From: Pseudomonadota bacterium
Lineage (GTDB): Bacteria > Pseudomonadota > Gammaproteobacteria > Steroidobacterales > Steroidobacteraceae
Assembly: GCA_021850555.1 (NCBI GenBank)
Contig: JAJZLX010000393.1
Span: 1-14,201, forward strand
Length of the DNA: 14,201 bases
Reading direction: 5' to 3'
The translations under genes were made by a program, and so were the position numbers. Numbering within the stretch: position 1 is the first letter of the stretch; each line of letters opens with the position of its first letter. Shown piece after piece: positions 1-8,050 of this stretch. Under the pieces are notes generated by a model that saw only the letters and a list, made by a program, of their open reading frames with translations, had not been told where the DNA came from and made no database searches.

Positions 1-217
1 GCACGGTCGAACACGATCTCCTTCGTGCGCAGAAGTGCATCGAGTGCCTGCCCGACCTGCTCACGCGTCAGGTCGGAGCAGGAACTGAGGACCCAAATCA
101 GCTCGGCGAGCGCGACCGCCGGCCCAAAACCGGGATTCTCGCAGTCAATGACTCGATGAGTCTCGATGCCTTCTCGGCCTGCTTGGCATCATCCTGCATG
201 ACGCGCCGGACGAGGAT
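1..217 (-). pseudogene. VapC-like PIN-domain toxin remnant, frameshifted, runs off the left edge
   Basis: Read leftwards, two frames together give a recognisable PIN-domain ribonuclease core. The segment ILVRRVMQDDAKQAEKASRL is encoded down to about position 141. The reading then resumes in another frame with NPGFGPAVALAELIWVLSS and continues through LTREQVGQALDALLRTKEIV to the window edge. This matches the usual VapC order: a DTNxLVRxxxxDD start, an LxExxWVL helix, and an L..LL....v stretch. Adding one base between positions 140 and 141 joins the two parts as LIESLTAENPGFGPAV. The first catalytic Asp (the D of DTN) is absent, because the residues before ILVRR read RTRPA. No VapB-like antitoxin is visible on the right side. 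The gene is therefore probably a dead remnant, although a sequencing error could explain the frameshift alone. The far end lies outside the window. Confidence 0.7.
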
Positions 218-294
218 GGCGGGGCGGGTGCGGCGACCCCGCCCGGGATCTCGGGCCGCTTCACGCACACCCGGGTTACGAGGTCCGTCTGAGC

Positions 295-3200
295 TCACCC
301 GCCTTTCCGGTACGCGTATGCCGCCGGCACTACAATCTCCACCTCCGTACCGGCATCAGATCTGCTCCACAGATTGAATGTACCCCCAAGGCGCACCGTG
401 CGCTCACGCATGCCTTGCAGGCCCCAGTGGCCAGACCGCGCTCCCCGCTCGAGAAACTCCTGCTCCAAGCCGACGCCGTCGTCGCGCACTCGCATGATCA
501 GGCTTTTGTCGGAATATTCGAGCTCGATCTCGACGTGTTGGCCGCGTGAGTGTGTGAATGCATTTCGAAGCGCCTCACGCGCAACCTGGTAGATCTCGTC
601 GCATACCTGCGGTAACAATGCGCGGCGCCTGCCTGCCACGGAGACCTGGCAGGTGATGTCGCTCCCCTCCTCTGCACCGAACTCCTTGGCCATGGCCTGG
701 AGCGCATCGGATAGATCACCGACCGCGCGCGCGGAAGCGCGTAGATCCTGAACCGCATCGCGCGCCTCGGAGATCGTGCTGTCGGCGCGGCTCAGCGCCT
801 GATCGAGTGCCGCGACCGCCTCCCCGGGCCGGTGAGGAAGCAGATTTCGCACGCCCTGCAGCCGGAACATGAGACCTTGAAAGCCCTGAAGCAGCGAGTC
901 ATGCAGTTCACGCGCGATGCGGTTCCGTTCGGAAATCCGCGCCTTGGAGCGGATCTCGAATTGCCGCGCAAGCTCCCGTACGCGCAGCAGATAAGCAGCG
1001 TACAGCAGGGCGACTCCGGCGAGGATGCAAAGCGCAAGGAACCAGCGAGTCTGATAGAAGGCGGGCAGGATCCGGAATTCCACTGTGACGGGATCTCCAG
1101 ACCAGGCGCCGTTGGTATTGCTGGCTTGTATGCTGAAGTGATAACTGCCCGGCGACAGGTTACGATACGTCACCGGACCTGCGATGTCCACCGTATGCCA
1201 TGCCTTGTCGACCCTGGCGAGCTTATACCGAATGCGAATGGCCTCGGGATTCGACAGGCTCACAGCCGCATAGGTGAAACGCACGTCGGAGGTATGCGCT
1301 GGAAGCTGCAGCGCGGAACGGACCGGATACGATTTGCCATTCGCGGTTAGAGATTCAACGGCAACCTTGGGCGCCACGGCGCTCAAATCGCGGGCAGAGG
1401 GGTTCAGCCACACCACCCCGCGACTGCCTGCGAACCAGAGTCGTCCGCCTCCCGCCTCGATGGCGCTCGGCAAGGGACGCAACTCCGCCGGAGTCCCTGG
1501 CACGCCCTGTCGCAGCCCCAGATGCCGGCCGTGAACGAGGTAGCCGGGATCCCGGAAGGCCTCGGCAATTTCCGCGTGCCGGATGTGAAAAATGCCGGTC
1601 GCATCATAGATCCACAGATCCCGATCGGGCGTCTCCACGATTCCGGAGATGCCGGAGAGCCAGTCCTCATTCACCGCCGAGAGGCTGCGGAAGCGGCCGT
1701 GATCGTATTGTTGCAAGCCCAAATCCCCACCGATCCAAATCCTCGCACCCCGTCCATAGAGCGCCGTGATGTCACCGACGTGAAGACCTTGGGCGGTGCC
1801 GAAGGTCCGCACGCGATCGCCATTCAAAACCGCGAGCCGATTCCCCGTGCAACCGAACCAAACTCGGCCCAGATGATCCGTGAACTCGATGACGACATCG
1901 TTCTTCGGCAGTCCTTCATGACCGCCATCTGCGCTCCAGACGCCATGGGCCAGTCGATACAGGCCGTCTCGCCCGAAGGAGATCCACGTCCCTCCCCGGG
2001 GCCCCTCGGTGATGGACTGCAGGTGCAAAACGTAGCGCGCCAGGCGTGGCGGGATCGCCACGCGGACGAGATGTCCCGCAACGACACGCCACAGGGTGCG
2101 CTCAGTGGCAATCCAGTCGGTTCCATCGGGCGCTGCATAGGCGAAATTGATGTCCTGTCCATTGAGCGTCAGGACGCTGTCGACGGCTCCGTGAGAAACG
2201 CGCATCAGGCGCTGTGAAGGTCCGCTCGCCACCCACACCGAGGAGCCATTCGCCGCGAGGGCGTAACTCTGGGCATATCTCACAGGCAACGGCTGGCGAA
2301 TCAAAGGGCCGTAAAAGAAGCCCCAAATGCCTCTGGAGTCCGCAAACCAGACGTTGCCTTCCCGGTCGACCAGCTTGTCGGCGGTAAACTCCTGCGGAGG
2401 ATAGCGTTTGGCGCCGTGAGGTATGGGTGCGCCAAGCACCTGGGCAACCGATTTCGACGAGGGGGCTACCCGGTACACGCCTTGGCTGTTGTTTATCCAG
2501 ATGCTTCCGGTACGGTCGATGAGCGCCCCTTGGTCTGCATATTTTGCGATCACGGGATATTCGGGCGGCCCGGAAGGAGCGCCAACGTACCTTCGAGGCG
2601 TGGTCACGACCCTGCCATCCGCATCCACGGTAAACCCTTTGAAGCGAATATCTCTCGCCGCGACCTCGAAGCGCGTGGCGTCGGGCAGAAGATAAAGCAG
2701 ATCAGCCGAGTGATGGGTGCCGGCGAAGGCCCAGAGGACGCCGTGCGCATCGAACCCCAGGTGAATGACTCGGCGAGTTGACAAATTCCACGCCGCGCCC
2801 AGGTGTTGCCACCGGGAATGAACGAATCGCCAAATTCCGGAATTCGTCGCAGCCCAGATGACCCCGTCACTGCCTTCGGCGAATTGGAAGACGGTGCCGG
2901 TCGCGGAGGCGATCTTGCCGCCGTAGTTGGTCACCGTTCCATGAATGAAGCTGAACCCACCGAATGTGTACCCGACCCAGATTCCTCCGCTCGGCGGGGC
3001 AAAGACGGTATAGATGTTCAAGGAGAGAAGCTTCTGGCCGCGCGGGGGGCGGAAACGCTCGAAATTCATGCCGTCGAATCGATACAGCCCCGTTGAGGCA
3101 GCGATCCATAAAAAGCCGTCCGCCGTTTGGGCGAGCGCTGAGATGGCCCCTGGCGCCCCGTCCCTGGGTCCCCACAGCTGAGAGGTCACCTGCAGGTCTT

Positions 3201-3357
3201 GCGCGGTTCGCGTGCGTGCCTGAACGAATCCGCCCGGACGGGACGCAAACGCGAGCATAGAAAGGAGTACGAGACGGCGGAGCCTCGGTCCCGCCCGGAC
3301 CGGCGCCGCCTTCTTTTCGGGCCTGGACAGCCTGAGCCGGAAACTCGATGAGATCAC
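295..3357 (-). CDS. Hybrid-type sensor histidine kinase with beta-propeller, Y_Y_Y and HisKA_3/HATPase domains
   Basis: This is a membrane sensor kinase of about 1020 residues that should autophosphorylate on His and pass the phosphate to a NarL/LuxR-type regulator. In order it has a signal-like hydrophobic stretch (LRRLVLLSMLAF, about 31-43) and a periplasmic sensor with repeated Reg_prop blades such as GFLWIAASTGLYRFDG (about 60-690). A Y_Y_Y domain follows (about 709-752), then a transmembrane helix WFLALCILAGVALLYAAYLL (about 770-790). The HisKA_3 box is ERNRIARELHDSLLQ, with His at about 819. The HATPase has an N box (REALRNAF, Asn about 932), a G1 box DDGVGL and a G2 box GHWGLQGM. The frame is open up to 3525, but a GTG at 3357 preceded by GGGAG at 8-base spacing, just before the signal-like region, is the likelier start. 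The ligand is unknown. No receiver domain is fused to it or encoded next to it. Confidence 0.9.
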   Translation of the reverse strand: MISSSFRLRLSRPEKKAAPVRAGPRLRRLVLLSMLAFASRPGGFVQARTRTAQDLQVTSQLWGPRDGAPGAISALAQTADGFLWIAASTGLYRFDGMNFERFRPPRGQKLLSLNIYTVFAPPSGGIWVGYTFGGFSFIHGTVTNYGGKIASATGTVFQFAEGSDGVIWAATNSGIWRFVHSRWQHLGAAWNLSTRRVIHLGFDAHGVLWAFAGTHHSADLLYLLPDATRFEVAARDIRFKGFTVDADGRVVTTPRRYVGAPSGPPEYPVIAKYADQGALIDRTGSIWINNSQGVYRVAPSSKSVAQVLGAPIPHGAKRYPPQEFTADKLVDREGNVWFADSRGIWGFFYGPLIRQPLPVRYAQSYALAANGSSVWVASGPSQRLMRVSHGAVDSVLTLNGQDINFAYAAPDGTDWIATERTLWRVVAGHLVRVAIPPRLARYVLHLQSITEGPRGGTWISFGRDGLYRLAHGVWSADGGHEGLPKNDVVIEFTDHLGRVWFGCTGNRLAVLNGDRVRTFGTAQGLHVGDITALYGRGARIWIGGDLGLQQYDHGRFRSLSAVNEDWLSGISGIVETPDRDLWIYDATGIFHIRHAEIAEAFRDPGYLVHGRHLGLRQGVPGTPAELRPLPSAIEAGGGRLWFAGSRGVVWLNPSARDLSAVAPKVAVESLTANGKSYPVRSALQLPAHTSDVRFTYAAVSLSNPEAIRIRYKLARVDKAWHTVDIAGPVTYRNLSPGSYHFSIQASNTNGAWSGDPVTVEFRILPAFYQTRWFLALCILAGVALLYAAYLLRVRELARQFEIRSKARISERNRIARELHDSLLQGFQGLMFRLQGVRNLLPHRPGEAVAALDQALSRADSTISEARDAVQDLRASARAVGDLSDALQAMAKEFGAEEGSDITCQVSVAGRRRALLPQVCDEIYQVAREALRNAFTHSRGQHVEIELEYSDKSLIMRVRDDGVGLEQEFLERGARSGHWGLQGMRERTVRLGGTFNLWSRSDAGTEVEIVVPAAYAYRKGG

Positions 3358-3857
3358 CGTGACGGCTCCCGGCCGACTGCGAGGCGACCGATCAAAAGGC
3401 CGTTGCCAAAAGTGACTTTCCGAATTCCCATCCGGCGCCCAGTCCTCGCCGCCCCCCGGGGCGCATTTTCTCGGAGAATTGTAATCCCCTGAGTGCCGGA
3501 GCGCGTGACGCCTGCACATGACCATGAGCTTTGCGGTGAGCGGCGCTGGACTCCCGAGACGGCCTCATTCTGAGTTGAAAGCGCGACTTCCCGTTGCCTG
3601 GCGCTCCCCCCCTGTGCGCATGCACTGCACCTGTGCTGGCTTCAGGTGCCTCACTGGACCTTGGCCCGAGCGGCGACGGCCCTGGACACCTGGGTCCTGC
3701 TGCGACTGTGGCCCGGTCCTTCGCCAGCGACCAGTGAATCCGCCAGGCGGCTCAAAGCTCAAACCGGCCGCGGTCCACGAGACTGCATTCGCGACCTCAG
3801 CGGCGCCGCGCGTCATGCCGAGCGAGGTCTGCACGGAACCATAGCGGCCCCTTACGC
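3358..3857. other. Gene-poor 500-base spacer between wrbA and the kinase
   Basis: This stretch includes the possible upstream extension of the kinase frame (3358-3525), whose translation is Arg/Pro/Gly-rich and matches nothing recognisable. The short open frames on both strands in 3518-3903 have the composition of chance ORFs in GC-rich DNA. No convincing promoter for the kinase, T-tract terminator for wrbA, tRNA or repeat was found. The kinase promoter is presumably here but cannot be pointed to. Confidence 0.5.
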
Positions 3858-4457
3858 CTACCCGTGCAGCTTACTTGCCGTCTCGGCAATCTTTCTTCCT
3901 TGATAACGGGCACCCGTCAATTCATTCTCGCTGGGCAGGCGTGAGCCGTCTCCACCCGCTACTGTGGTTGCGCCATACGGAGACCCGCCGGTGATCTCAT
4001 CGAGCGTCATCTGCCCCGCGTGACCGTAGTCCATGCCGACCACGACCATCCCGAAATGCAGCAGATTGGTGATAATGGAGAACAGTGTCGTTTCCTGTCC
4101 GCCGTGCTGAGTCGCCGTCGACGTAAAGGCACCGCCCACCTTACCGTGCAGCGCACCGCGCGCCCACAAACCCCCGGCCTGATCCAGAAAATTCGCCATC
4201 TGCGAGGACATGCGCCCGAAGCGCGTTCCGGTGCCGATGATGATGGCATCGTAATCGGCCAGCTCCTCAATCGTCGCCACCGGCGCCGCCTGGTCGAGCC
4301 TGTAGTGCGCCTGTCGGGCGACCTGCTCGGGCACGAGCTCCGGCACGCGCTTGACCGCGACGTGCGCGCCCGCCTCGCGTGCTCCTTCTGCAACGGCGTT
4401 CGCCATCATTTCGATGTGACCGTAGGCGGAGTAATACAACACCAAGACTTTCGCCAT
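3858..4457 (-). CDS. wrbA: NAD(P)H:quinone oxidoreductase, WrbA type (flavodoxin-like)
   Basis: The protein is a cytoplasmic FMN enzyme that reduces quinones by two electrons with NAD(P)H, which limits semiquinone and oxidative stress. At 199 residues it matches the usual WrbA length. It begins [19 protein letters not shown], the phosphate-binding loop of the flavodoxin fold (residues 9-16). It also has [20 protein letters not shown] (71-90) and the WrbA signature [13 protein letters not shown] (113-125), followed by [12 protein letters not shown]. The frame is open to 4520, but the ATG at 4457 has GGAG six to seven bases upstream and starts exactly where WrbA proteins start. The broken DUF1348 gene lies upstream in the same direction, so the two may once have been cotranscribed. 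The call is secure. Confidence 0.97.
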   Translation of the reverse strand: MAKVLVLYYSAYGHIEMMANAVAEGAREAGAHVAVKRVPELVPEQVARQAHYRLDQAAPVATIEELADYDAIIIGTGTRFGRMSSQMANFLDQAGGLWARGALHGKVGGAFTSTATQHGGQETTLFSIITNLLHFGMVVVGMDYGHAGQMTLDEITGGSPYGATTVAGGDGSRLPSENELTGARYQGRKIAETASKLHG

Positions 4458-4621
4458 AACGTGCTCCAATACGCATTGAGGAACGGTGTATGATCCAGAC
4501 TCAATCGAAGCCGGCGGCACACGAACTCCGTGCAGCGCGCCATCTCAGAACTCGATCTCTCCCCCGAAGCTCCATCGCGCGCCGCAGCCGGCCGAAGCAC
4601 GAGGCGCGGACTGCTCCGCAC

Positions 4622-5079
4622 CTAAAGACCCGGTTCACTCAGGCCGGGATGTCCCTCTGGACGAGGACCGGCGGACCAGAAGAGCTTGCGTTCGGCTGCG
4701 CGCACGGCCCGGTCATCGATGCTCGCGCGACGGTGTCGCATGGGGCCGCTCTTCTCGAGCTCTCAGCTCTCGTTCCGTAGCTGCGAGACCACGGTCCGCA
4801 GTCATCATGCCACTCGTATGCGAGGCGCGCCGCGATACGCTTGCCGCCGAACGCCCAGAGTTCCGTGATCAACCGGTAATCGCGCTCTTTGGCCCGCCTG
4901 TGCTGCAGAATAGAGCGCGCCTGCTCGCGACCCGCCGGGAACCGGGCGCGAATGCGCCATTGCGTGTCCTCGGTACAGGCGAGAACCATCCGGCCCGGAT
5001 CGCAGATGTTCCAGGAGTCCTCCGCCCTGCGGGCCGCGGTCTCGATCGGGAACGGTGGTACGGGCGCTTCGGTGTCCAT
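4622..5079 (-). pseudogene. DUF1348 family (SnoaL/NTF2-like) gene with frameshift and nonsense mutation
   Basis: From the ATG at 5079 (GAGG five bases upstream) the translation reads [18 protein letters not shown], then a [16 protein letters not shown] segment, then [20 protein letters not shown] and [16 protein letters not shown]. This is the well-conserved N-terminal two thirds of DUF1348 proteins. After YG the frame shifts. The correct C-terminus continues in another frame as [14 protein letters not shown], then AAERKLFW, then [12 protein letters not shown], and ends at a TAG at 4622-4624. Restoring one A near position 4773 gives YGNES, followed by TGA (4763-4765) where the family has Trp (TGG). 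There are thus two independent lesions. DUF1348 proteins are small cone-shaped barrels of unknown substrate, about 150 residues long. It lies just upstream of wrbA on the same strand. Confidence 0.85.
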
Positions 5080-5732
5080 GCCATCCTCGCAGCTGGAAGA
5101 ACTGGCGACCCCTCTGAAATGGCGGGAGGCTCATGGCGCAAAACGCTACCTGAGTCGGCCGCGCCGGTATTGCACGATCGTGTTCAAGCCCTTCCGTGCG
5201 CCGCGTAACGGTGATTCGCCGGCTCTTCCTCCGCCCCCCGCGGATCAACCTCCATTTTTCGCTCCAGACTGACCGGGGTGTTCGAATGAGGCCTTCAACT
5301 GCGCATTCAGTCACGAGCCCGCGCGCACCGGACTGCGGTTGCGCCCCGAAAACCGTGCGCGCCGCGAAATGCCGACAGCACCTCTCCCCGACCGCCACGG
5401 CCAGCTCATCGATTTCGGCGCGGAACCTTTCCCGGCTGGAAATCGCCTGCCCATCGAGGTCATGGCGAGGCCGACGAGCTCGTCCGCAAGTTCCCGCTCG
5501 CGTGGCGCAGCCCCTGGTCGCCGGCCTGTTCTTCTTCCGACCCGGCCGATACATAACGCACCGACCCGCCGCCGAACCAGCCGCGCAATAGGCGCGTCCA
5601 ACCCACGTCGCGCCAAGCCGCGAGCGGTCGTCGATCCGCTTGATGGCACACTCCCGATCCTCGCACAGCATACGATCAGGACAGCAACGGGGGTCACTCG
5701 TGCCCAATCTCCTCCCTAAAGCCCTCTGAGCG
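5080..5732. other. 653-base stretch without an identifiable gene, possibly decayed coding DNA
   Basis: A minus-strand frame stays open over 4805-5707, and another over 5311-5697. Short pieces look protein-like, for example FRAEIDELAVAVGER near 5395-5430 and WTRLLRGWFGGGSVRY near 5540-5590. They lie in different frames and I recognise no family. The first frame also runs antisense-style through the DUF1348 remnant, so it is not a gene as it stands. A shattered gene is possible given the broken neighbour, but unproven. No terminator or promoter was seen. Confidence 0.4.
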
Positions 5733-6692
5733 CTACGCTTCCCGCAAGGAATCCGTTCCCGCTTTTCCTCCAGTCTTGGTCCATATCCGAACGTTCAGAC
5801 CGATATCCTCGACGATGCGCGTGACAGCGGAAATGTTGGCTCGGATCTTCTCGATCTGGTCGGAATCCATCAATGATCGAGTCACCGTCGGCTCAAAAGT
5901 GTCCCACGGCACCTCGATCGTCATATACAGACAACCGCCAGAGAATGCCGCGCGGAATGATCCCATGCGCACATGAACCGACTTCAAACGCTCCATCATC
6001 GAAGGCGTCAGAATGTACCGGGCCTCCACCTGATCGGTGGCGCTCACGGAGAAGAGACCATTGAATTCCGGATCCTCAAGATCCACGTGCGTGCCGAACA
6101 GCTTGCTGAGAAGGCTTACACCTCTCGGCTTCACTAGCGTTCTACCGGAGAACTCTTTATTGAAATCCGCGATAAACAGCAGACCTTTGAAAATGGTGCG
6201 ATAATGAGTCCTCGTGGTGGTATGCCCCTCTGAGTCAGTATCAGTATCTTGATACTCCTCCTCCGCGTGCACCAGTGAAAACCTCACGGCAGTTTCACCG
6301 ATATACCCCTCCACGAGATCTTTTCCCGAATAACGGTCCGGAGCCATGTACAGGTGACACGCATTAAAATCAGCCTCGGGCACGTATTCAGAAACCGCAT
6401 AAGACAAGGATGGATCTATTTCCCACAGCAGAATCGGCACAATTTTCCGCTTGAATTCTCGCCGGATCGACCCAATGAAGCCGCTGAGAATTCCGAATCC
6501 GACAATTGATCCGACCACCAGGGAAGCTATCACAGCTACGCTGCCTCCACTCTCGGAAAAATACACCGCAGCGACGACAACAAGCACGACCACAACCGAC
6601 AAACAGATCGCCATTTGCATCAATCGAGCCCGACGCATCTGCTCCAGGTCACTCAACGCGCCGCCGAGAGCCTGTGCTTCGGGCACGTTCAT
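5733..6692 (-). CDS. DUF3137 family membrane protein, LemA partner
   Basis: The protein has about 319 residues. Two hydrophobic helices near the N-terminus (about 27-45 and 52-74) are followed by a long soluble domain that reads like DUF3137. This domain includes an acidic segment EEEYQDTDTDSEGHTTTRTH and then YRTIFKGLLFIADFNKEFSG, a block typical of the family. Its biochemical role is unknown, but these proteins are commonly encoded beside LemA, as here. The ATG at 6692 overlaps the lemA stop as ATGA, which indicates translational coupling. A GTG two codons earlier (6698) is possible but less likely. GC content is clearly below that of the flanking genes (one sampled line about 48 %). It ends with TAG at 5733-5735, and no terminator is evident after it. 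Confidence 0.85.
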   Translation of the reverse strand: MNVPEAQALGGALSDLEQMRRARLMQMAICLSVVVVLVVVAAVYFSESGGSVAVIASLVVGSIVGFGILSGFIGSIRREFKRKIVPILLWEIDPSLSYAVSEYVPEADFNACHLYMAPDRYSGKDLVEGYIGETAVRFSLVHAEEEYQDTDTDSEGHTTTRTHYRTIFKGLLFIADFNKEFSGRTLVKPRGVSLLSKLFGTHVDLEDPEFNGLFSVSATDQVEARYILTPSMMERLKSVHVRMGSFRAAFSGGCLYMTIEVPWDTFEPTVTRSLMDSDQIEKIRANISAVTRIVEDIGLNVRIWTKTGGKAGTDSLREA

Positions 6693-7234
6693 CTCCACAC
6701 CTTGACCGGCTCGCGCTCTTCGGGCGACGCTTCAAAGGACGCCCTGAGACGATACCCCATTAATCTGCAGACAATATTCGTCGGAAACATTTGCACGCCA
6801 TTGTTGTATGACATCACAGCCGCGTTGAAGGCCCGCCTGGACGCCGAGAGCTGCTCTTCAACCTCGTTCAACGAACGCTGAAGCAGCGTGAACGTCTCGA
6901 CTGACTTGAGGTTCGGGTAGTTTTCAGCCACCGCGAAGACCGAGCGCAACTGCGCCGACAGTCTGCCGTCCAGAGCCACCCGCTCGTCAGGAGTCGCCTT
7001 GAGAATACCGACCCTTGTCGCCGTCAATTCTTTAAGGAGTTTTTCCTCGTATCCCATGTATTTTTCGCACGCGGACACCAGATTGGGTATCAAGTCATAA
7101 CGCTTCTTGAGCTGCGCGTCTATTGACGCAAATGCGAATTCGACTTGATTCTTCTTACGGATCATCGAATTGAAAATCACTATGATGACGATGACGACTG
7201 CGCCGACTGTGCCGACCAAAACAGACTGATGCAT
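6689..7234 (-). CDS. lemA: LemA family protein
   Basis: This 181-residue protein has an N-terminal membrane helix (VLVGTVGAVVIVIIVIF, about 5-21). The conserved LemA core follows, starting NQVEFAFASIDAQLKKRYDL (29-48) and continuing IPNLVSACEKYMGYE. Further helices carry LRSVFAVAENYPNLKS and SRRAFNAAVMSYNNGVQMFP, the latter being the AR..YN..V..fP signature. LemA proteins are helical-bundle membrane-anchored proteins of unclear function. The ATG at 7234 has an AGAGGA-like element 10 bases upstream. The stop overlaps the start of the DUF3137 gene, forming a two-gene operon. Sampled lines are near 45 % GC, unlike the approximately 70 % seen in the catabolic genes to the right, so the pair may have a different origin. 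Confidence 0.95.
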   Translation of the reverse strand: MHQSVLVGTVGAVVIVIIVIFNSMIRKKNQVEFAFASIDAQLKKRYDLIPNLVSACEKYMGYEEKLLKELTATRVGILKATPDERVALDGRLSAQLRSVFAVAENYPNLKSVETFTLLQRSLNEVEEQLSASRRAFNAAVMSYNNGVQMFPTNIVCRLMGYRLRASFEASPEEREPVKVWR

Positions 7235-7764
7235 ACCGCTCTTGTCCTCTCAAAGAGATTTCTTACGCCGGACCCGGTCCCCGTAGACGGAAATGATGGA
7301 GAGTTCTACCCGACCCTCTCGCCACGTGGATTTTTTTCTTTTGCCAGGATTTTCGCATCTTTCACCGCATGACGGTCACACCGCTAGAGAAACCTCCTCA
7401 CGGGGCGAATCATCGAAACATCGCCCGGTCGGGGACGAGCCAGCCCCAGCCGAGAAGATGTGTCGGAAGAACTCACGCAGCGACAAGGACTCCATTTGGG
7501 CCACCGGCCAGGGAGAAAAATGAGCTTCTAAACCCAAGTGATTGGCGCGTCCGTGTCGGCGTTCTCATATTGACAATGAACTCCCTCGAGAAGAAATGCT
7601 TCTTCCCCAACGGTCACCGCTCCCGTTGAATGCTTGGCAATAGTCGGCCCGAGTCTGGCCTGATTTACGCTCCTTCTCGGGCCGTTCGGCCCACCCGGCG
7701 CGGACATCTTCTCCTGATGCAATAGTAACCGTCGGGCGGGCGAGCCTGTGCCTGATGACAAATT

Positions 7765-7938
7765 GTGTCAGGAAACCCCCAGCATACACAGAAATATAAG
7801 CACACTCTCCGTGCCGCTCAGAATGCCTGGAATGTACCCGGCCAGCTGGAGAGCAGCATGTTCGCGTTTGCGAAGCAGATCCTTGAAGAACAGAAGATTG
7901 CCGATCGTGGGCTACGCAAGTGGATCGCGCAGGAGTGA
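7765..7938 (+). CDS. Short hypothetical protein or C-terminal remnant
   Basis: This 57-codon frame starts at a GTG (7765), a few codons after an in-frame TGA at 7756, and ends in TGA at 7936-7938. Its second half reads like a genuine protein C-terminus: NAWNVPGQLESSMFAFAKQI, then LEEQKIADRGLRKWIAQE. This is amphipathic, helix-like and well balanced in charge. No ribosome binding site precedes the GTG, and there is no ATG before residue 32 (7858). I do not recognise the family. It could be the tail of a larger lost gene once cotranscribed with the Rid gene 112 bases downstream, or a chance frame. The evidence does not allow a functional call. Confidence 0.3.
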   Translation: MSGNPQHTQKYKHTLRAAQNAWNVPGQLESSMFAFAKQILEEQKIADRGLRKWIAQE

Positions 7939-8008
7939 CTTGCGCGGCCGGATGGAAACGAATGCAACGAATTCCACCCACGGGCGTCATTGATTTCTTT
8001 CCTTCGCG

Positions 8009-8026
8009 GCACGAGCATCCTCGTGC
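8009..8026 (+). promoter_or_regulatory. Leader hairpin upstream of the Rid gene
   Basis: GCACGAG (8009-8015) and CTCGTGC (8020-8026) form a perfect seven-base-pair stem with a CATC loop, ending 24 bases before the ATG at 8051. There is no T-tract, so it is not a classical terminator. It could stabilise or modulate the 5' leader, or occur by chance. The ribosome binding site AGGAG at about 8037-8041 lies just outside it. Confidence 0.35.
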
Positions 8027-8050
8027 AACCCCCGAGAGGAGTGTGAGACG

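Larger units (their letters stand above)
7235..8050. other. 816-base spacer between lemA and the Rid gene
   Basis: This divergent interval should contain the promoters of lemA (minus) and of the Rid gene (plus), but no convincing -35/-10 pair could be assigned to either. It holds a short protein-like frame (7765-7938) and a leader hairpin (8009-8026), listed separately. The rest (7240-7750) has low coding character. The minus-strand frame at 7528-7761 and the long one over 7565-8683 resemble no family. Confidence 0.45.

Noticed and set aside
1522..2217. 231-codon plus-strand open frame inside the kinase
   Set aside because: It is antisense to the propeller domain, whose repeated blades are convincing.
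3358..3525. Upstream extension of the kinase to an ATG at 3525
   Set aside because: The added 56 residues do not look like a signal peptide and match no domain. The GTG at 3357 has a good ribosome binding site just before the signal-like segment.
4805..5707. 300-codon open frame on the minus strand
   Set aside because: It overlaps the DUF1348 remnant in the wrong frame and has Arg/Gly-rich low-information sequence. Only short stretches look protein-like, so it is not called as a gene.
7570..7598. TTGACA box as a possible promoter
   Set aside because: At 17-base spacing only GAAATG is found as -10, and no gene starts shortly downstream on the plus strand.
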